From contig NW_014577147.1 in the NCBI RefSeq assembly GCF_000485595.1, forward strand, positions 518,746 to 541,245: a stretch of 22,500 nucleotides of DNA, given 5' to 3'. This DNA is from Priapulus caudatus (Eukaryota > Priapulida > Priapulimorpha > Priapulimorphida > Priapulidae). Made by a program: the position numbers and the translations under genes. Of the stretch, positions 1 to 8,556 are shown in pieces (positions within the stretch are counted from its first letter, which is position 1; the number at the start of each line of letters is the position of its first letter). The notes beneath the pieces are model-generated. The model saw only the letters and a list, made by a program, of their open reading frames with translations. It searched no databases and was not told where the DNA came from.

Positions 1-108
1 GTTTTAAGAGCTTAAAACTAGGTCTTAGACCTTAAACCTAGTTTAGACCTTAAACCGGGTTTAAGACCTTAAATCCCGGTTTCAAGGTCTAAAACTAGGT
101 TTTATGCT
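1..108. repeat. Degenerate ~20-bp tandem repeat, about five copies
   Basis: Five to six imperfect units of about 20 bp carry the core GTTTAAGACCTTAAAC. The clearest start near positions 1, 22, 42, 59, 79 and 99. Each unit is itself nearly palindromic; for example, GTTTTAAG and CTTAAAAC (1-8 and 11-18) are exact reverse complements with a 2-nt spacer. The array probably extends left of the window. No coding frame runs through it. Confidence 0.75.
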
Positions 109-180
109 TTTTGGTACAAAATGCTTTCCATATACGCGAGGTGAGATAGACCAGGTAGTGGGTTGCATCATGCGACATAG

Positions 181-213
181 TATTATATATATATATATAT
201 ATATGTATGTATA
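181..213. repeat. (TA)n microsatellite with short GTAT tail
   Basis: An uninterrupted TA run of about 20 bp is followed by GTATGTATAC. It is a low-complexity, AT-only tract, so the open frame that crosses it is not evidence of a gene. Confidence 0.9.
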
Positions 214-424
214 CGCAATGCGCGACCTGGAATAGAAACCTGGAAGTTTCTCTAGGGTGATTTCAGACGCCACTGTGACTACGCTTGCGTGAAACTGAAG
301 CTTAAGTATATGTGCGAGCAGGAAGGGCGAGCAAATATATGGGTAGCCAATCGCGATAAGCTAGGCTCGTGACGTCGCTCTTCTGCTGACCAATGAACGG
401 GCTACGATACGATGATGAAATGAT

Positions 425-533
425 TACACACACACACACACGCACGCACGCACGCACGCACGCACCACGCGCGCACACACCTGCACACACAGACACACAC
501 ACGCACACACGCACACACGCACACACGCACACA

Positions 534-603
<70 letters not shown>

Positions 604-637
604 ACACACACACACACACACACACACACAACACACA
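425..637. repeat. Compound (CA)/(CGCA) - (GT)33 - (CA) microsatellite with strand switches
   Basis: CA and CGCA units (425-535) switch abruptly to a pure GT tract of about 66 bp (537-602) and back to CA (603-637). The GT tract is therefore complementary to CA tracts on both sides and could pair with either, forming large hairpins or Z-DNA. The His/Thr and Cys/Val open frames over it are translated repeats, not genes. Confidence 0.95.
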
Positions 638-1065
638 TTCAACATTTACACATGTACACGTTTGTACAAAAGTCCTCACCAAAGACAGGTTAATGCCGCA
701 AAGAAGAAGTAGGTCTAGGAAACACGATGAGCTAACGATCACTGACGCTTATATAGATCCGTAACGGTTAGCTTTAGTATTAGCATACCGTCACAGCTAT
801 GCATCTCATTGAATCACGCCACCTTTTTGTGTGTGTATTGAACAGAAAAATACAAGCAGCACTGCGTTTATCCTCAATTTTACACTGGATGAATATGCGT
901 TTACCCTTGTTAAAAATCTAAAACGCTCGAGCATTTTTGACTTTGATATAACTATCAAGCGTATTGGAATTATACGCATGATCTGAGCGAGCGAGCAAAT
1001 TCACATCACTGACTTTTAATGTGCTATAGTATTATCAAGAGTCCATATAATTATATAACATAATA
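638..1065. other. Unassigned AT-rich single-copy-looking DNA
   Basis: I see no convincing gene or RNA here. The words TGCTATAGTATTAT (1022-1035) and ATATAATTATATA recur at 2135-2160, on the other side of the inverted-repeat segment 1066-1952. This is either a loose direct repeat or AT-rich coincidence. Confidence 0.4.
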
Positions 1066-1207
1066 ATGTTCTTCAAAAAAGTTCTTTGAATACGACACGG
1101 TTTCACACAGTTTTCCCAACCATTCGCATCTGAGCGGCTAAAGTTTATTATCGGATTAGTGTTCTATTGTCTATGACGGAACTCTGGGGGCTGTTGGGGA
1201 TATTAGG
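1066..1207 (+). repeat. Left arm of 142-bp inverted repeat
   Basis: This arm pairs with 1811-1952 on the other strand without any indel. Block 1066-1119 matches at 53 of 54 positions, block 1176-1207 at 30 of 32, and the 56-bp middle is strongly diverged but collinear. In the frame reading FFEYDTVSHSFP and GTLGAVGDIR, the three differences in the conserved blocks (at 1090, 1180 and 1183) are all silent third positions. The middle of this arm has stop codons, so if it was ever coding it is now broken. It reads past the point where the other arm shows a splice-donor-like GTAAGC. Confidence 0.85.
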
Positions 1208-1810
1208 CATCGAATTGTATTCAGCGTGTAGCGTTTCCAGCGTGCTAGAGTTGGTGAACAACAGTAGAGGGCGTCCATAGGCGGCAGGCCTGAATAAGCA
1301 CCGAACAGAAATTAATTAAAAATACTCACACTGTTACTTCGCTTACACAACATACATTTTATTCATGTTAAATAACTACAGATTCGTGCTCTATGCTCCG
1401 CTCGAAACTTTTCCCAGCTCTATGATGCGAATTTCTGCAAAGTTGTCTGAACACATTTCAAACACAAAAATGACCAACCGGTCGCTGTGGCCACGCCACC
1501 TGACGGAATGTCACGAATACACAACAAGACCAATTTTACTTCTAATGCTGTCTAGACGTTCACGAGGCATCTAACTTGCGTGCATAATGCAAATTATTGC
1601 ACTCTAGTGCCGAATTTCCGCAAAAAAAATCCACAAAAAGGCCTTTTCTAGAGACGAAATAGTGCAACGGTGAACAATATGCGGAGGTTTACTGTTGTAT
1701 GCCTCCTAGAAATAAATGTGTGCTCACGGCGAGCTAGCAGCTGATTTTAGCTGTGTTGCCATCGTGTTCCTGATAATAAGGAAGCGAAACAAGTGCTGTT
1801 ACTGTGCTTA
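1208..1810. other. Unique DNA between the inverted arms
   Basis: About 600 bp separate the arms. A 69-codon frame (1365-1574, +) has no motif I recognise and is within chance length. I see no transposase signature (for example a DDE spacing) and no long tandem repeat. If 1066-1952 is a mobile element, it is non-autonomous. Confidence 0.35.
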
Positions 1811-1981
1811 CCTAATATCCCCAACAGCCCCCAGCGTCCCGTAGTTACAACCTGGTGCTGCCGCCGCGTATAAACATTCGCCGAATAGATGCAAACATTT
1901 GGGAAAACTGTGTGAAACCGTGTCGTACTCAAAGAACTTTTTTGAAGAACATACGATTTTCAGGTAAATTGGTGGTGTCAT
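1808..1981 (-). CDS. Hypothetical small ORF/exon covering the right inverted arm
   Basis: On the minus strand an ATG at 1981-1979 opens a 57-codon frame that ends at TAA 1810-1808, or leaves through the donor-like GTAAGC whose first G is at 1812. The product begins MTPPIYLKIVC, followed by FFEYDTVSHSFP and, near the end, YGTLGAVGDIR. I recognise no family. It is listed because the inverted copy at 1066-1207 keeps this frame in its conserved blocks with only silent changes (GAA/GAG, GGA/GGG, ACT/ACG). Three sites are a small sample, the start context is unremarkable, and the partner arm has in-frame stops. It could equally be chance within a terminal inverted repeat. Confidence 0.25.
   Translation of the reverse strand: MTPPIYLKIVCSSKKFFEYDTVSHSFPKCLHLFGECLYAAAAPGCNYGTLGAVGDIR
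1811..1952 (-). repeat. Right arm of 142-bp inverted repeat
   Basis: Reverse-complement partner of 1066-1207. Homology stops sharply at 1952 on the outside and 1811 on the inside. On the minus strand the inner end reads TAG|GTAAGCA, a good match to a eukaryotic 5' splice site, exactly where homology with the other arm ends. This would fit an exon boundary, with the left arm as an intron-less or rearranged copy, but a plain transposon terminal repeat is equally possible. Confidence 0.85.
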
Positions 1982-2540
1982 ATTATTAAGGAAACAAGGT
2001 AAAGTATGAATATATATTATTCACCACTATTGAAGAATATTTTCAAGTTGAAAAACTATGCAAAACGCTGTGAAAACGGTGTCTACTCTCTCTCCCTATT
2101 ATCCTACTCTTGATATATATATAAGCTTAAATTTGCTATAGTATTATATATAATTATATATAAGCTGACATCTGGGATCGAAGTGTATATTACGTGTATC
2201 ATTTACACAAATACGTGCTGCGTACGCATGTCAACAGTCAGCAAGTCTGTGGTGAGACTTGCATTTGCGAGGCGCTGCTCAGTATTTTCGTATTTTAGAC
2301 GAACGAGAGCTGTCCAGCGCACGCACGTTATCACGACTGTCATGAATCGTATGCGTGCCGCCCGCAGCCGTGCTGCCTATTAGTGACTTACTCATTCTAG
2401 AATCATACACGGGCGAGTCACGTAATTGAGTCAAGTACTGGTAATTAGGTGTCAATCAGTGAGCCAAGGGCAAAGTGAACGGTAATTCCCAGCATTAGCT
2501 CGCATCTTCAGCGTACCGCAATGTGTACTGTTTCCGTTAA
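1982..2540. other. Unassigned DNA
   Basis: AT-rich to 2160, including a TATATATA run at 2112-2122, then more balanced. Short frames such as 2183-2383 (+, 66 codons) show no motif. I see no gene, RNA or repeat that I can support. Confidence 0.35.
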
Positions 2541-2545
2541 TATAC

Positions 2546-2598
2546 GCATACGCACACGCGTACACACACGCACGTACGCACGCACGCACGGACGCACG

Positions 2599-2657
<59 letters not shown>

Positions 2658-2673
2658 GCACGCACGCACGCAC

Positions 2674-2706
<33 letters not shown>

Positions 2707-2720
2707 CACACACACATATA
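2546..2720. repeat. (CGCA)/(CA)n/(CGCA) microsatellite ending in ACATATATA
   Basis: CGCA-type tetranucleotides flank a pure CA core (about 2603-2653), giving a roughly symmetrical compound array. It runs through ACATATATA directly into the perfect palindrome at 2722. All open frames over it are repeat translations. Confidence 0.95.
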
Positions 2721-2721
2721 T

Positions 2722-2773
2722 AAATATATCAGGAGCTAATAATGACAAATTTGTCATTATTAGCTCCTGATAT
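2722..2773. repeat. Perfect 52-bp palindrome (26-bp arms, no loop)
   Basis: Every base from 2722 to 2747 pairs with its partner from 2773 back to 2748. The arm carries CAGGAGCTAATAATGACAAA. It directly abuts the 3' end of the CA microsatellite. The inner word GAGCTAATAAT recurs at 9961-9971, again just after a microsatellite. It could be an inverted dimer of a short element end, a foldback terminus or a cruciform-forming site. Confidence 0.97.
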
Positions 2774-2779
2774 ATATGC

Positions 2780-3860
2780 ACATATGCGCATGCAAATACA
2801 CATACACACAGAGAGAGTTACCGCGTACGGCAAAGAAATATGTGAGAGAGTTATGGAAGAGAGTCGGAGAGAGTCGGTTATCATCCACAACGCCGCGTTA
2901 AGGATAATGTAAGGGTTGGGAGGTGAATTTCGGTCGAAATTTAAATTCCCACTTTATTTGATAGATCGCAGCCATGGGCAGCTATGTATACGTAGAAATT
3001 ATGTATGTACCCTTCCAAACAGTTCCAAATCCCCGCATTAATCAATTCTTAACACAGGCATTCAATGATGGGAAATTTAGAAAAGTGCTGGTATCTCGGT
3101 TGTTAAAAATGCTAAAGTAGGTAATTTTTCAAGCGCTATTTCTCGAAACTCGCAACTCCGATTCCAAAATCTTTTGTTACGTTTCAATGCTAACATATCA
3201 AAGGAAAAAAAATTCTTGGAATTGTTTTTTCATATTATATTTTATGAGTTACGGCTCTTTGTTTACGAAATTGTTGCGTTTAGAAATTCACTACAAATTA
3301 TTGTACATCTTTTTAACTTATTTCCTAAATTAAAACATTTAAAAAAAATTTAAGGAAGCCTTCTTTAGTTCATATTATGAACAACTTACGGTTAAAAGTT
3401 TAGGTCCCAACTTTTTGCTATTTTTGAGAAATAGCAAAAAAATCATGTTTTTGTATAAATTCACAATTTTATAAAAAAAAAAATTTATCGAGAAAGTAGA
3501 GAGACATCTCTTGATATGAGTTTGATTGAATTAAATGAGTAGTTATGTTGCAATGCCCTTTACAGTATTACCGGCCCGGAAACCTAACAGTGTCCTTAAC
3601 AGCGTGCGTGCGCATATATAAATGGACATTCGCGGCATCTGGCTGTACAATTATTGCTTATGCACAATGAGAAGAAACCGTGATAAGAAAGCCATTCGAG
3701 GCAGTGTCCCGTGAGCGCGCGCAAAGTTATTTAAACTGGGGATGAATTATTGCGGCATCGCTAGTTCTTCACTAATCCTAGCACCGATAAAATATCGTTA
3801 TCTCACACATAATAAGAAAATGATGAATGACAAAAATTCCCTATCGTGTGGTGATAATTT
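2780..3860. other. AT-rich DNA without a recognisable gene
   Basis: A short GAGAG/GAGTC-rich patch lies at 2810-2880. From 2930 to 3560 the DNA is strongly AT-rich with A and T homopolymers and many stops in all frames. I found no coding motif. A hairpin at 3412-3440 is listed separately. Confidence 0.4.
3412..3440. repeat. 12-bp stem hairpin
   Basis: TTTTTGCTATTT (3412-3423) and AAATAGCAAAAA (3429-3440) are exact reverse complements around a 5-nt loop (TTGAG). It lies in AT-rich DNA, so its significance is modest. Confidence 0.8.
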
Positions 3861-3961
3861 ACGATGACGATGATGACGACGACGACGACGATTAGGACGA
3901 CGACGGCGATGAGGACGACGACGACGACGACTAACGACTATAATGATGATGACGGTGATAT

Positions 3962-4003
<42 letters not shown>

Positions 4004-4060
4004 ATGACGACGACGACGGCGACGACGACGATGATGATGATGATGATGACGAAACTGATG
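3861..4060. repeat. (GAC)/(GAT)n trinucleotide array
   Basis: About 200 bp of interrupted GAC and GAT triplets, including a pure (GAT) stretch near 3963-4000. On the plus strand it would encode poly-aspartate, but TAG and TAA interruptions break that frame, so it is not an acidic coding repeat. The other strand gives no long frame either. Confidence 0.93.
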
Positions 4061-4062
4061 AT

Positions 4063-4620
4063 GATCTCAGGGAAGCCTAACACAGTGAACCTCTGCCAGG
4101 TGTAGTCCTGCTAACTGAACTGTGCCCAGTGAAGCCCTGTTAAAACAGACGGTCTGCTTACAGAAGCCTTCTCCAGCCGAAGCCCTACACACTGAGGCCC
4201 TGCTCACTAAACTATACTAAGTGAGGCCTTGCTCATTAAAGCCCTGCTAACTGAGGCCTCGCTCACTAAAGCCCTACTAACTGTGGCCTTGCTCACTAAA
4301 CTCTACTAACTGAGGCCTTGCTCACTAAACTCTACTAACTGAGGCCTTGCTCACCAAAACTCTACTAACTCAGGCCTTGCTCACTGCCAGTCAGCCAAGC
4401 TAAACGAAGCTTTGCTTAATAAAGCCTAGCTGAGCGGAGCATTGCTTGTTAAAGCATTGCTCAGTGAAGCCGCACTGACAGTGTATAACCTTTATCGGTG
4501 TAGCCCTGCCTAGTGAAGCTCCTGTCAATGTAGTGTAGGGAAGCATTCCTAATATGGAAGCCCTGTTCAGGGAAGCATTGCTTATGGAAGACCTGCTCAG
4601 TAAAGCTCTGCCAGCTCATC
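4063..4620. repeat. Degenerate 15-bp minisatellite (higher-order ~29-30 bp)
   Basis: About 550 bp are built from diverged ~15-bp units like AAGCCCTGCTCACTG. The best-preserved part (about 4195-4390) alternates two unit types, GAGGCCTTGCTCACT and AAACTCTACTAACT, giving a 29-30-bp higher-order period. Copies decay towards both ends (for example GGAAGCATTGCTTAT near 4570). No open frame spans it despite the multiple-of-three unit, so it is a non-coding satellite with younger copies in the centre. Confidence 0.88.
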
Positions 4621-4791
4621 GATCATCGATGTCCAACAGTACGATGGAAGCGACGGCATCATCAAATCGATCGCGCAGCCATACTTCTCTGCATTTAGCA
4701 AGCTAATCGGAAATCGATGGCTGTACTTTATTCTGTCATACATCCGCATCGCCCCACTCGCTCCCCATCTTCTTCTTGCGACGCCGCCCCT

Positions 4792-4941
4792 ACGCGCAGC
4801 AAGAACGCAGAGTTTACTTCGCCTATCGTAACGTATTGTAACGTATTGTAACGTATCGTAACGTATCGTAACGTATCGTTCTTGCACCGCTGCCGCCACG
4901 CGCAACAAGAACCGAGAGTTTACTTCGCCTATCGTAACGTA
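4792..4941. repeat. 106-bp tandem duplication enclosing a 10-bp tandem array
   Basis: Segment 4792-4835 recurs at 4898-4941, offset 106 bp, with few differences (both contain GAGTTTACTTCGCCTATCG). Between them, 4825-4879 holds about 5.5 copies of the 10-bp unit ATCGTAACGT. A 157-codon minus-strand frame (4597-5070) covers all this. Its reading of the 10-mer gives YVTIRYD-type repeats, and I do not regard it as a supported gene. Confidence 0.85.
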
Positions 4942-5079
4942 CGACGTAGTATCGCCGTACCGTAAGACGCGGAGATGATGTTCACATCTTCTTCTGGCTC
5001 TCGCTAGAGCGTAACGGGGCACCGCTGCTTTTGTAACAGGAATTGTTTTCTTAGTTGAGGTTGCTGGCATTACTCCTAA

Positions 5080-5455
5080 GCTCTTGCTGTAGCAATGGAG
5101 AACCGCATAGAATTATATTGGATTCAAATTTATCCTTCTGTGTTTGGATTTAATGTTGCATTACAGAGCCTTGGCGACTTTTTTTTAAAGGTTTTTGTAA
5201 CATAGATTTCATTACAAAGTGTGGTTATTACAGCATTGTAGCATCCTGTCGTTGTAGTCATGCTGGCCCCTTGTTTACACGACGTCTGCAGTTAATCGGA
5301 ATGAAGCCTGGTAAAATGGCTCAATATCATGAACCAATGTGGTACTCAGACCCCAGACCCTACATTCAATGGTTTTGAGTGGCTAACATGAGACCAGCCC
5401 TCCTTCCCTTAGACGGGTAAAGAGGCGAGACATTACTAATCACTACGTTAGTAGA
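5080..5455. other. Unassigned DNA
   Basis: Ordinary mixed-composition DNA. I see no gene, RNA or repeat of note. Confidence 0.35.
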
Positions 5456-5460
5456 GTAGT

Positions 5461-5485
5461 TTCCCATGTTCGTCGAACATGGGAA
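5461..5485. repeat. Near-perfect palindrome, 12-bp arms with 1-nt loop
   Basis: TTCCCATGTTCG (5461-5472) and CGAACATGGGAA (5474-5485) flank a single T. Two overlapping open frames start or end next to it (5479-5847 on +, 122 codons; 5448-5708 on -, 86 codons). Neither has a recognisable domain. Confidence 0.93.
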
Positions 5486-6200
5486 CAAATGTGGAAAAAT
5501 ATACCTTCACGCAGAAATGTGTGCGCAAATATTTTTCACTGAGCAGAGTAGGCCTACTCGCTTCTCTCCGTTTCGGTGAAAGCCCTTCGGAAATCGTAAA
5601 TTGCATGTGCAAACGTTTGCACGCGCGGAAATTCGAAGCCTCGCCGTATAAAATACGTTGTACACCCTCGCATGAAAATATAGAACTCTTGCGTTGGACG
5701 TACACCAATATGTTATACTATTTAATTACGATGTTAATGAACGGCCGAATACGGCAGGGATGGGCATTTCATTTCTGGCACACGCGTATCATCATCATAG
5801 AATCATATTTATTTCATCATAAAAAATATCTAGGCTGTGCAGAATAACCTAAGAAATTCCTGTACTTTACTTCTGATAACCCGCGCTCCGAACGGGAAAC
5901 TACTTTCCCGTGTATTTATAAATAGACAGGCGTGCTCAGGTTGCACTTCCATTATCGCTTACATCTGTTGGTCGATTGTGTTTGTTGTCAAAAGAGGGCA
6001 GAACAAAAGATGCGTTTGCGAGCGTGCATGGGGCATACTAAAACATTGCATGTTTTAGGAGAGTGGCGGCGGCACGCCAGCTCTTCAACTTTATCGCTTT
6101 TTATCGCTCGAAACCATCACAACAAGTAAAAGATTTCTCCGCTAACGAATTTAGAAACACACGCGCGTCTGTCAGCAAACGGAAAATACGCAGCGGTTCG
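5486..6200. other. Unassigned DNA with open but unrecognised frames
   Basis: This stretch is more open than its surroundings: the 122-codon plus-strand frame at 5479-5847 overlaps shorter frames on both strands. I recognise no motif, and a frame of this size is expected a few times by chance in the window. TATAAAAT occurs at 5647-5654, but no transcript start or gene follows that I can identify. A small hairpin (CTAAAACA/TGTTTTAG, 6038-6058) is present. Confidence 0.35.
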
Positions 6201-6224
6201 TGTGACGGGCAGCAGTACGGCAAG

Positions 6225-6600
6225 AGGGCACGCACTCTTGGGCGATGATGTACGAGGTGAGGTCCGGGGGGAATATGGTGCAGGGAAGATGTGTGAAATG
6301 CGGAAATACGAGGAGAACATAGAGCGGGGTACAGAGGATTCGGAAGGAGGTGCATGGGGATGTAGGGAAGGTGCGGGATACGGGTGCGGTACGGGCAGGC
6401 GAAGGAGTAGGCACCATGTTGTAACCCAAGAAGAGTACCCCTACTCTTGCCGGGTTACATGATTGTATCAAGGGGAGAAGATACCGTTAAGCGGGATAGG
6501 GGGTACGGGGAAGGCGCAGGAGGTACCGTACGTGATGCGAGGGAGATACGGGGAAGCCGGGGAGATATATGGGATGGGGCTCGAGTGAGACGGAAGAGAT
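6225..6600 (+). repeat. G-rich, pyrimidine-poor degenerate repeat tract
   Basis: The plus strand is strongly purine-rich with recurring words GGGGAAG, GATACGGG and GGTACGGG (for example near 6360-6400, 6505-6520 and 6545-6570). It looks like a decayed short tandem repeat with G-quadruplex potential. The 86-codon frame at 6202-6462 translates this compositional bias (Gly/Glu/Arg) and is not a supported gene. Two AATAAA words follow at about 6623 and 6642. Confidence 0.5.
6420..6459. repeat. Imperfect hairpin inside the G-rich tract
   Basis: TGTAACCC...AGAGTA (6420-6437) and TACTCT...GGGTTACA (6442-6459) pair over 18 bp with three mismatches around a CCCC loop. Its pyrimidine-containing composition interrupts the surrounding purine-rich DNA, as a short insertion would. 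Confidence 0.7.
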
Positions 6601-6799
6601 CACAGGCACTTGGAGTGTTTCAATAAAATATAATGCTAAATAAATACGAAATCTATTTACTACCAAAGTCTTAATGTTTCTCTACTCTCTTTCGCCTATT
6701 ATTGCCGACAATTTCCTGTAAATGCCGTGCAAATGTTCCTCTGCAACACACATGTACACCGCGCGCGCTGCCGCACACTGACGCATAAGTGCATGTGGA

Positions 6800-6955
6800 A
6801 GAGATATGGGGGTGGATACACGGGGGTGTCTAGTGGTATCGGAGTAGGTATGGGCTTAATGATGCAGCTGGATGAGGTAGTGGGGTTAAGACAAACGGAA
6901 TGCAGGGTGCGATGTATAGGGAAGGTACGAGGCTCGGTACTGGGGAAGTAGGCAT
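6800..6955 (+). repeat. Second G-rich degenerate tract
   Basis: It has the same vocabulary as 6225-6600 (GGTATGGG, GGGAAGGTACGAGG, GGGGAAGTAGG) after a 200-bp AT-richer gap. It is probably the same decayed repeat, split by inserted or diverged DNA. Confidence 0.45.
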
Positions 6956-7158
6956 CAGGACAAATTAAGGGTGAGAGATCTCGAAATATAACTAGAAACG
7001 AGCAGTTGTCGCCAACTACATGTATCCCCCGTGATCTAGTATAAATGGAATATCTCTGTAAGGACGTAGAAGGCAGGTAAAGTTAAATAAGTCACAAAGA
7101 CAAAGGTTTGTTAGACAACTGGTCTGCCTCAGATGTGCAAGTATATGGAATACACACA

Positions 7159-7168
7159 GGGGGGGGGG
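7159..7168 (+). repeat. (G)10 homopolymer
   Basis: Ten consecutive G directly follow ACACACA. It is a possible slippage or assembly-error site. Confidence 0.9.
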
Positions 7169-7210
7169 TATGGGTGCAGTGGTGCGTTATGGTAAAGCGA
7201 AGACGCCAAT

Positions 7211-7583
7211 CGTTTTTGGTGTGGGCGGATCGAGTCATCGTTGCCATGGTAAGAACATTTTTTGTGGAAATATTGTAGAACCTGTAACTTGTGCTGTTTT
7301 TACCCGATTGTCATGGAATTTGGCACACAGGGCCGATATAACATGTCTATATATTTCATGACAATCATAAATTTAAATATAAATTTAAAATGGAAATTTT
7401 AATACAAATATTAAATTTTTATTTTTATTTTTAAATTTTTAAATATAAATTTTAATATAAATTTTTAATACAAATATAAATTTCATGACAATTGGGTAAA
7501 AACTGCAGAAGTTACAGGTTCTAGAATGTTTCGGGAAAAAATGTTATTACCTTGGCAACGATGACTCCGCCCACACCAAAACG
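7211..7583. mobile_element. MITE-like element with ~110-bp terminal inverted repeats
   Basis: The left arm 7211-7321 and right arm 7478-7583 are about 90% identical as reverse complements, with two small indels (1 and 4 bp). Both carry GGTGTGGGCGGA at the outer end, then GTCATCGTTGCCA, AGAACCTGTAACTT and ATTGTCATG. The 156-bp middle is almost pure A/T from 7368 to 7477. A further copy of ATTTCATGACAAT lies at 7355-7367. There is no coding capacity. The size, long arms and AT-rich centre fit a miniature inverted-repeat (foldback) element. I could not see a clear target-site duplication, and the right end coincides with the start of the dispersed repeat at 7583. Confidence 0.75.
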
Positions 7584-7895
7584 TGGAGACAGGGTTTGGT
7601 TAATAGCATCTCGCGAGAGCAAAGAGCACGCGCTAGTTTTATTAACATTTTTAAACAAATCTAATTGATAAATCAATTAAAACTTGAAATGTAGATCGGA
7701 GCACGGATTGTTGAAAATAGTGATGTGCGGGTGGTCTAGGACATGTTAATCCTACTATATACACTTGGTGTTACGTAAGGAGTACCGGTAAGTATTAGAA
7801 CGGTCGGGATAATCTGAAAACAGGTGGTAAAAAACATGTGAACATCTCGTTTCAAGGCTGTGGTTTTGATGTACAGAATGCATGTGAGTGGAACA
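7583..7895 (+). repeat. Dispersed repeat family, copy 1
   Basis: It shares an ordered series of blocks with the inverted copy at 18822-18997: GTGGAGA...CAG, TCTCGCGAGAG, CACGCG, AAATCTAA, then TTGGTGTTA...GGAGTACCGGTAAGTAT and TGAAAAC...GGTAAAAA. Its second half (7707-7895) also matches 8397-8556. Blocks are separated by length differences, as in old, independently deleted copies of one element. I recognise no protein, and the class (SINE, LINE tail or DNA element) is unknown. Confidence 0.7.
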
Positions 7896-8396
7896 TGTGC
7901 TAACAATATGTGTATCGCGATTTGACCTACGGGGAACTATTGTAAAATGAACTGTGATGTAACTGAACAAATTAACTGAGTAGCCCACGGATCTAGGTTT
8001 CAGTTCGATCACTTATAATGGTTTTAAAGGAATTATTTAATAAATAACTGCACAATCGAGATAATTATAACGAATGATAGTCTCACCTAATAGCGAGCAT
8101 GTTACTGATTACTTCAGTATAGAAATTATCATGAGTTTATGCTGTTGTGGTACATAAAATAGCACACTATGCGGCCAGATTCTATCGTATAGCGACAATT
8201 ACCTTGAAATCGGCAACCACGAGACAAAAGTGCAACTCGTTCGGTGACGTTGTGGTTCTAGACTGGTACAACATCTCTATTACTTAATTCAAGTCACCAT
8301 GTCAAAGTACAGGAATGGGGTCTCGTGAGGAACAAGTGGCACCATCAAGTAACCACTTCAACAGGACGAAAACAAAACGGATTTCAATCGTTGTAC
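7896..8396. other. Unassigned DNA between two dispersed-repeat copies
   Basis: I see no gene or RNA. A minus-strand frame at 7755-8012 lies mostly over dispersed repeat copy 1 and has no recognisable motif. Confidence 0.35.
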
Positions 8397-8556
8397 ACTT
8401 TTGTGAAAATAACGATGTATGAGCGTCCTAAGAAATGGTAGCTTTACTTTAGACACTTGGTGTTACGCAAGCAATAGAACGGTCAGGAAGACTGTTTGAA
8501 ATCATTACTTTAAACAAGCGCTATGGTTCGACGATATTGAGTAAAGTGGATCAACG
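8397..8556 (+). repeat. Dispersed repeat family, copy 2
   Basis: Collinear with 7707-7895: TGAAAATA..GATGT, then ACACTTGGTGTTACG, AATAGAACGGTC.GG and CAAG.GCT.TGGTT. It lacks the GGAGTACCGG block present in copies 1 and 3, leaving a 12-14-bp gap. Confidence 0.68.

Noticed and set aside
393-764. 123-codon and overlapping ORFs rich in His/Thr or Cys/Val
   Set aside because: Translated CA/GT microsatellite; the same applies to frames over 2452-2781, 9625-9960, 16869-17133, 20782-21335 and 22009-22310.
3861-4060. Poly-aspartate coding repeat
   Set aside because: In-frame TAG and TAA codons interrupt it, and no long frame exists on either strand.
4597-5070. 157-codon minus-strand ORF
   Set aside because: It spans a 10-bp tandem array and a 106-bp duplication, shows no domain, and its repeats (YVTIRYD) are explained by the DNA array.
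5647-5654. TATAAAAT as a core promoter
   Set aside because: A single AT-rich word with no recognisable gene or start signal downstream.
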